Source: [Candidatus Thermochlorobacteriaceae] bacterium GBChlB
GTDB taxonomy: Bacteria; Bacteroidota; Chlorobiia; Chlorobiales; Thermochlorobacteraceae
Direction: 5' to 3'
NCBI GenBank assembly: GCA_000724175.1
Contig: JPGV01000024.1
Location: 30,516 to 90,515 of the forward strand
DNA length: 60,000 nt
Position numbers and translations under genes: made by a program. Positions 54,907 through 60,000 of this stretch are shown here, piece by piece (the first letter of the stretch is position 1; every line of letters starts with the position of its first letter). Under the pieces are notes generated by a model, which saw only the letters and a list, made by a program, of their open reading frames with translations, did no database searches and was not told the origin of the DNA.

Positions 54907-56415
54907 CTACAAAATCGAGTTTCCGACCAGTGTGGAGACGAGCGCGTCGTTATCGGCAGGCACATCGGGGCGGCGTTGGCGCTCGTTGAGCGGATACGAG
55001 AATCGGAGAGGCGCTCTGCCGCCGCCGTCGTCGCGTCTTGGCAGCGTGTTGGTTCGGCGCATATCATGATAAGCCTGTCCTTCAAGGAAGAGCGCGATAT
55101 ACTTTTGACGCAGAATTTCTCGCACCACATCGAGCTGGGCAACGGTTCCGCCGTAGTTGCCTAATCCGCCAGCGGCTCTGAACCCGTTGAGCAATATCAC
55201 TGCGGAGTCAAGCTGTCCTGTGCGCGCTTGACATTCGGCACGAATGAATGAATTTTCTAAGGCGCTCAAGATGGGGAAACTCGTGCCGATATTGCCGTAA
55301 CCACCTGTCGCTCGGCTCAGAAATGCCGCGCCTGCTGGCGAGCGTTCCGATGAGTCGCGTTGTGTTGCGCCAGTGCGCGCCGAAAACCGAACAGGGACGT
55401 ATGCAAACCCGAAGAACGAGCCTCTGGCAGGCGATGATGTTGGAGCCTCGAAATACCGCGCAATTCGGGTATCTACTTTTCCGTCGTCGCCTGTTGCTCT
55501 TGTCAGTGAATTGGCTCTTACAGGATCAATGTTTTGCAAGATGTCCATGAAATACTTATCGGCGCGCGTTGGAAAGCCTTGCTCGTTGGTTGCAAATGTG
55601 CCGAAGTTCGCTTGCTCGTTAGGGTTAGACGCATTGGCAATTGCGCGCACGCTTGGAGTTGCACCAGCGAGTCCGGCGTTTGCGTTCGTCAAAGCGGCCG
55701 CGTAGTTTTTCACATGCAAGAAAAATCGCGCTTTGAGCGAGCGAGAGGCAGCAATCCAGTTCGTGCGGTTGCCTGAATAAATTAGGTCTTGCGTCAAGGT
55801 TACTGTTCCTGCGGTGAAGCGCGCAATTGCCGAGTCCAAGTTGGCTTGCGCGGTCGCGTAGGCTTCCGCTTGGCTAACAAACGGCGGCGCGTTGAAGCGA
55901 TTGGTGAAGTCGTCCGCGTCGGCAAGGCTTTGAATCGGAATGGATCCGAACAGCGCCGCAAGTTCTCCTAACGCCAATGCCTTATACCAAAAGGCGATGC
56001 CCATGTAGGTGTTGCGCAATTCGTTTGGCATTGACACATTGGGCGCGATGCGCAAAATGTCGTTGGCTAGTTTGACGACTTGGAATCCGCTCAACCAAAT
56101 GCCGTTGTATTCCTGCGATGTTGACTCAACATAGTCGTTCCATTGCAAAATTTGCGCCCGCCCGTCGGCATTGATGATTTGCCATGTCCAAATTGATGAA
56201 AACATCGCACGGTCGCCGGAATAAAAATCTCCAGCACCGGAAATCAACCCCACGGTCAGCGCGTTGAGTCCGTCGATTGTTCCAATAACCGCTTCGTTTG
56301 GCGCATTTGGCGAGTTATTCAAATTCGGGTCGATATTGCAACCGCTTTGTACCCAAAGGCTTACCGTTACCAGAACGGCGAGCGCGCTTAGTTTCAAGAG
56401 ATGCTTGGATTTCAT
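54907..56415 (-). CDS. SusD-like outer-membrane lipoprotein (second operon)
   Basis: ATG 56415 gives MKSKHLLKLSALAVLVTVSL and a lipobox ending SGC, then NIDPNLNNSPNAPNEAVIGTID; the frame extends upstream to 56466. The body has the SusD-2 pattern with ELRNTYMGIAFWYKALALGELAALFGSIPI, TNWIAASRSLKARFFLHVKNYAAAL, and the C-terminal REILRQKYIALFLEGQAYHDMRRTNTLP, which is a reliable SusD-like ending. About 502 residues. It lies 56 bp after the second susC-like gene. Confidence 0.92.
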   Translation of the reverse strand: MKSKHLLKLSALAVLVTVSLWVQSGCNIDPNLNNSPNAPNEAVIGTIDGLNALTVGLISGAGDFYSGDRAMFSSIWTWQIINADGRAQILQWNDYVESTSQEYNGIWLSGFQVVKLANDILRIAPNVSMPNELRNTYMGIAFWYKALALGELAALFGSIPIQSLADADDFTNRFNAPPFVSQAEAYATAQANLDSAIARFTAGTVTLTQDLIYSGNRTNWIAASRSLKARFFLHVKNYAAALTNANAGLAGATPSVRAIANASNPNEQANFGTFATNEQGFPTRADKYFMDILQNIDPVRANSLTRATGDDGKVDTRIARYFEAPTSSPARGSFFGFAYVPVRFSARTGATQRDSSERSPAGAAFLSRATGGYGNIGTSFPILSALENSFIRAECQARTGQLDSAVILLNGFRAAGGLGNYGGTVAQLDVVREILRQKYIALFLEGQAYHDMRRTNTLPRRDDGGGRAPLRFSYPLNERQRRPDVPADNDALVSTLVGNSIL

Positions 56416-56471
56416 AGTGTTTGATATAAAAAAATTAGTTAGTAAACTTCTGCATGACAGTTTCATTGACC

Positions 56472-59400
56472 TTAGTAAGTCAATTGAAGACCGAAACGCA
56501 GCGTGCGAACTTGTGCAAATTGGAACCAGTCAATGCCTCTCGCATTTTGGTTGCCGAAAGAGTTCACTTCCGGGTCATAGCCTGTGTATTGGCTGAAGAA
56601 TGTCGCCAGATTGCGACCAGAGAAAATGAACGAGAGTTGACCAATTCCAAAATCTTTCAAGATGTCCGAGTTATACTGAATAGACACGTCGCGCAGTCTC
56701 AAGAAACTGCCATCTTGGATGTGCGGCTCAGCAATCACGAACCCGCTTAGAAAGCCGCGATACAGCGTCGTCATTTGCACTTGTTGTCCGGGCTGATAGG
56801 TAACGCCGAAGGAACTAAGCGGCGATGTGCGGTTCGGGTCAACAATGATAGGCCGACCTTCAAATGTTGCAGGCTGCTCTCGGTCTCTCGTTGCTCCCCA
56901 CGTGCCGAAGTTAATCAAGCCGCCCTGCGTTCCATTAAAGACTCGGTTGCCAAAGATGCCGTCGAACAAGATGCTAACGGAGAGGTTCTTGAAGATTCTA
57001 AAGTCGTTGCGAACCGAGAGCGTATAGGCAGGAAATGGATTGGCGAATCCGAAAATCGGTTGTCCGTCTTGCACAGGTGCGCCAACCAGCCCAGTTATTG
57101 CGCCGTTGTTCGCCACATCAAACGACCCAAACGCGCCAGCAGTTACCAACCGTGAGTTCGGCGAGTTCGGCGCGACACTGATGACTCTGCCGTCAGAGTT
57201 GCGTTGCATCAGTCCATTCGGGCCAACTTGAACCCACGTTTGACCAGAACGAACGACCTCGCCGTTTTGGTCGCGAAGCCAGCCTGTTACTTGGAGCGCG
57301 CCAAAAGGTTGCCCTTCGTTGATGAATGCCGCTGACCCTGCAAAGCCGCCCAGTAAAATTGGTGCTGCACCAGAGAGCGAGTTTACAACATTGTTCAAGC
57401 GCGCATAGTTAATTGTCGCATTCCAACTCAGCTCGGGCGTATTGATGATATTGCCTTGAATAGACAACTCAAATCCGCTGTTAGTCATTGACGCTGCGTT
57501 TCTTAACACCGAGTTATACCCGGTTGATGCAGGTACTGGGAAGAGAACGATAATGTCGAAGACATTCGTTACAAAGTAGTTTGCTTCCACATTGATGCGG
57601 TTGTTCCAGAATCCCAAGTTAATGCCGAGTTCACGTTCAATCAGCCGTTCAGGCGTGATTGCCTGTGTTGCGCCGCCTGCTGTCGATGCGTTAATGCCAG
57701 TGTTTCCAAGTCGGTTTGCCCATGTTCCTCTGGCAAACGGTGGGGCTACGCCGCCGGAGCCATAGAGAAAGTTTGTCGCATATGGGTCGGGCTGAGTTGG
57801 CGAGCCAGACTCTCCGTAGGCCGCGCGAATAACCACATTGTCCAAAATGCCCTTCAAGCCTTCCATAAAACTCTCTTGTGTGAGGTTGTATGAAAAACTG
57901 GCCTTCGGGAAAAAGGCAAACGGCTGGTTCGTACCGAATGCTGATGAGCCATCACGACGAACACTCGCCGTAACTGCCAAACGATCGAAAATGTCGGCGG
58001 TGAGTTGAACGAACTGCCCCACCAAACGCGACTCCACCGCTGCCGACGATGCTACCTGCGTTGCACCCGAGTTTAATTGGCTGAAGAACGGTGAAATATC
58101 TGATGTTGAGGCTCCAATCAAATCACGTCGCAATGAAATGGATTGACCGCCAAGAACCAACGTAGCTTTAATATCCTTCGTGAAGTTGTATTTCACTGTC
58201 GCCGAGACTTCCAAATTTAACTGGTTGTCGAAGCGTGGGTCGGAGAGCACAGCGCCTGTTCCTGCCGGACCAAAGTTTGCGTCTCTTGCGCCCCGTGCCA
58301 AAGTGTATGTATTGGTTTGGTCATATCGGTCGACACCCAATTGTCCTCTAACCCCGGCGAAAAATCCCGATGCCGCATCCTGGTAAATATCCCACGAGAG
58401 CGTCGAGTTGTGAATAAACCGAGATAAGCGCGACACATAGGAGTTGTTCTCTTGAGTCCAAATCGGGTTATCATACGCCGCGTAGCGCCGCTGCGTGCCG
58501 TCCGGCTCTAAGGTGCGCGTGTTATCAAAATCTGGCGGCGTGCGCAATGCACTCAGATAGATGCCAGAGATGCTGTTTCCAACGGTCGGAATTAGCGTTT
58601 GAGAGGTGATGTAGTTATTTGATGTGCTGTATCGGACGCCCGGCAAGAGCGTAAATCCAACGTTGGCACGGAAATTATTTCTGTTCAAATCAGAGTTGCG
58701 AAACACTCCTTGATTTTGGTCAAATGTTCCACCGACGTAGTAGTCAAAGAACGACGTTGCTCCCGAGACACTCGCGGTTTGTTGCAGCGTATTCGGGGTG
58801 CGAAAAATCCCATTAAGTTGGTCGAAGGTTTGCGCGCCAGCAGGAAGTCTTGGTCCCCAAGAGAGAGTTACACCAGGAGTGCCTCTGGTTTGACCTGCAC
58901 GAGGCTCTTGATAAGCGTTAGTCCCACCTACGCCGTTAATGCCTTGTCCATACTCTTTTTGTAAATCAATAGAGCCAAGCGGGCTTGCCGTTTCGTAGAA
59001 TCCTGCGGCACTGATTTTAGTTGGTCTCTCGGTGCTGTTGTATTTGCCTTTCTTGGTCGTGATGATAATAACGCCGTTGCCTGCGACTGCGCCGTAAATT
59101 GCCGCCGCCGCAGGACCTTTCAACACTTCCATTGACTCAATATCCTGCGGGTTAATATCAATCGCGCGTGCGCCAGCATCAACGGCAGGCGTGTTTGGGC
59201 TTGTCTGCTGGTTGTCAATGATGACGCCATCAACGATATACACAGGCTCCGATGAACCGCGTGCGGACTTCGGTCCACGAATGGTGATAAAGGTCGAGCC
59301 GCCCGGCACGCCTGAGCCGCGCGTAACTTGAATGCCTGTTACTTGTCCAGATAAACCGTCAATCGCAGCCGGCGTGGCAATATTGTTAATCCGCTCGCCC

Positions 59401-59867
59401 GACACGGTTCCGACCGCTGCGCCTAATTTGCTTCTATCTACTTCGCCCGAAAGACCCAATACAACGACTTCGTCGCCTTGCGTCGCACGAACCTTAATCT
59501 CAAAGTTTACCGTCACAGTTTGGTTTGCTTCGACTGTTACAGTTTGCTTTTTGGTTTCATAGCCAACCAATTTTACCTCTATCGTGTGGGTTCCGACAGG
59601 TGCCTTGAAATTATACTCACCATTGATATTCGTAACACTACCGATTCTCAGCGCTGGAACGGACACGATTGCGCCCGGCAGCGCTTCCTTCGTTTCCGCA
59701 TCAATCACTTTACCTTGAATCGTTTGCGCCTGAGAGGCTTGTTGAGCAACGGCAAATTGAGCCATTAACATCAGCGACAAGATTGACCCTGCACCTATGG
59801 CGGCAAGATGTCGCAGGTGTAAAATTGCCCTTGCCCGAATGTTTACTACACTGAAAAGTTTAGGCAT
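56472..59867 (-). CDS. SusC/RagA-family TonB-dependent transporter (second operon)
   Basis: ATG 59867 gives MPKLFSVVNIRARAILHLRH and a long signal segment ending AVAQQ; the open frame runs to 59999 but the extra 44 residues look non-coding. About 1131 residues: CarboxypepD_reg-like domain (IQGKVIDAETKEALPGAIV; GSVTNINGEYNFKAPVG), plug (GLSGQVTGIQVTRGSGVPGG, FITIRGPKSARGSSEPVYIVDGVIID, IESMEVLKGPAAAAIYGAVAGNGVIIITTKKG) and a barrel ending LRFGLQLTY. It differs clearly from the first SusC in plug details and is not a recent duplicate. Ligand is unknown. Confidence 0.95.
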   Translation of the reverse strand: MPKLFSVVNIRARAILHLRHLAAIGAGSILSLMLMAQFAVAQQASQAQTIQGKVIDAETKEALPGAIVSVPALRIGSVTNINGEYNFKAPVGTHTIEVKLVGYETKKQTVTVEANQTVTVNFEIKVRATQGDEVVVLGLSGEVDRSKLGAAVGTVSGERINNIATPAAIDGLSGQVTGIQVTRGSGVPGGSTFITIRGPKSARGSSEPVYIVDGVIIDNQQTSPNTPAVDAGARAIDINPQDIESMEVLKGPAAAAIYGAVAGNGVIIITTKKGKYNSTERPTKISAAGFYETASPLGSIDLQKEYGQGINGVGGTNAYQEPRAGQTRGTPGVTLSWGPRLPAGAQTFDQLNGIFRTPNTLQQTASVSGATSFFDYYVGGTFDQNQGVFRNSDLNRNNFRANVGFTLLPGVRYSTSNNYITSQTLIPTVGNSISGIYLSALRTPPDFDNTRTLEPDGTQRRYAAYDNPIWTQENNSYVSRLSRFIHNSTLSWDIYQDAASGFFAGVRGQLGVDRYDQTNTYTLARGARDANFGPAGTGAVLSDPRFDNQLNLEVSATVKYNFTKDIKATLVLGGQSISLRRDLIGASTSDISPFFSQLNSGATQVASSAAVESRLVGQFVQLTADIFDRLAVTASVRRDGSSAFGTNQPFAFFPKASFSYNLTQESFMEGLKGILDNVVIRAAYGESGSPTQPDPYATNFLYGSGGVAPPFARGTWANRLGNTGINASTAGGATQAITPERLIERELGINLGFWNNRINVEANYFVTNVFDIIVLFPVPASTGYNSVLRNAASMTNSGFELSIQGNIINTPELSWNATINYARLNNVVNSLSGAAPILLGGFAGSAAFINEGQPFGALQVTGWLRDQNGEVVRSGQTWVQVGPNGLMQRNSDGRVISVAPNSPNSRLVTAGAFGSFDVANNGAITGLVGAPVQDGQPIFGFANPFPAYTLSVRNDFRIFKNLSVSILFDGIFGNRVFNGTQGGLINFGTWGATRDREQPATFEGRPIIVDPNRTSPLSSFGVTYQPGQQVQMTTLYRGFLSGFVIAEPHIQDGSFLRLRDVSIQYNSDILKDFGIGQLSFIFSGRNLATFFSQYTGYDPEVNSFGNQNARGIDWFQFAQVRTLRFGLQLTY

Positions 59868-60000
59868 GGTGTTCTGTTGTTTTGTTGTTTGAAAAAGTTC
59901 ACAGTTGCATCTTGTAGCGACGCAGTCCCAAATAAGTAAGAGTTTATTTGATGTTGTTGATAGAAGCGCCCATGCAGAACGCATACACGAATGTAGCACT

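Overview
The window comes from a Gram-negative bacterium, most likely of the Bacteroidota/Chlorobiota group. The evidence is two SusC/SusD outer-membrane pairs, a PorZ-like propeller protein with a type IX-type C-terminal domain, a PorV-like barrel, lipid A disaccharide synthase, a family 9 (heptosyltransferase-type) glycosyltransferase, and sensor kinases with two-component-regulator propellers. By eye the base composition is close to 50 % G+C. I cannot name the genus. I saw no tRNA, rRNA, CRISPR array or intact insertion sequence.

Layout. 1-3.8 kb: a propeller sensor kinase (cut by the window edge) and a receiver-GGDEF diguanylate cyclase. 3.8-11.2 kb: housekeeping genes, namely a phosphohexomutase with a histone-H1-like tail, lpxB, proline dehydrogenase, a PorV-like barrel fused to a helix-hairpin-helix domain, gcvT and comB. 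11.2-16.1 kb: ftsK flanked on each side by a small inserted two-gene cassette, each bounded by a direct repeat of the upstream gene's 3' end. 16.1-24.2 kb: a stand-alone receiver, an XRE regulator, a bestrophin, purA, a RelE-type toxin-antitoxin pair, engB, DUF309, cysS, a mannose-1-phosphate guanylyltransferase and rsmG. 24.3-34.3 kb: a co-directional run of receiver-kinase, large carotenoid oxygenase, 7TMR-DISM kinase, propeller kinase, murQ and a divergent PTPS-like gene. 34.3-45.4 kb: porZ-like, pgeF, a small barrel, a TonB-dependent receptor with a CarboxypepD/TonB-C/YfiR-like fusion protein, a family 9 glycosyltransferase and a PDZ-GAF-SpoIIE phosphatase. 45.4-46.4 kb: a gene graveyard. 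46.4-60 kb: two SusC/SusD operons, each accompanied by a paralogous secreted TPR protein whose C-terminal region I cannot assign.

The main find is the pair of cassettes around ftsK. A PIN toxin-antitoxin pair follows ftsK and is bounded by a perfect 64-bp direct repeat of the ftsK 3' end. After the repeat the two copies differ at three clustered bases that leave the protein unchanged. A second two-gene unit follows comB and is bounded by a perfect 27-bp repeat of the comB 3' end. In both, the last cassette gene stops within 0-7 bases of the downstream repeat and the two genes overlap. This looks like gene capture into 3' ends that leaves the host gene intact (insertion with long target duplication). 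In the comB cassette the first small gene has itself been broken by a four-armed palindromic element.

Signalling is dense: four histidine kinases, two receiver proteins without a kinase domain, one GGDEF enzyme and one SpoIIE-type phosphatase. The likely theme is sensing and importing material through the outer membrane (TonB and SusCD systems) in a heterotroph with a type IX-like secretion pathway.
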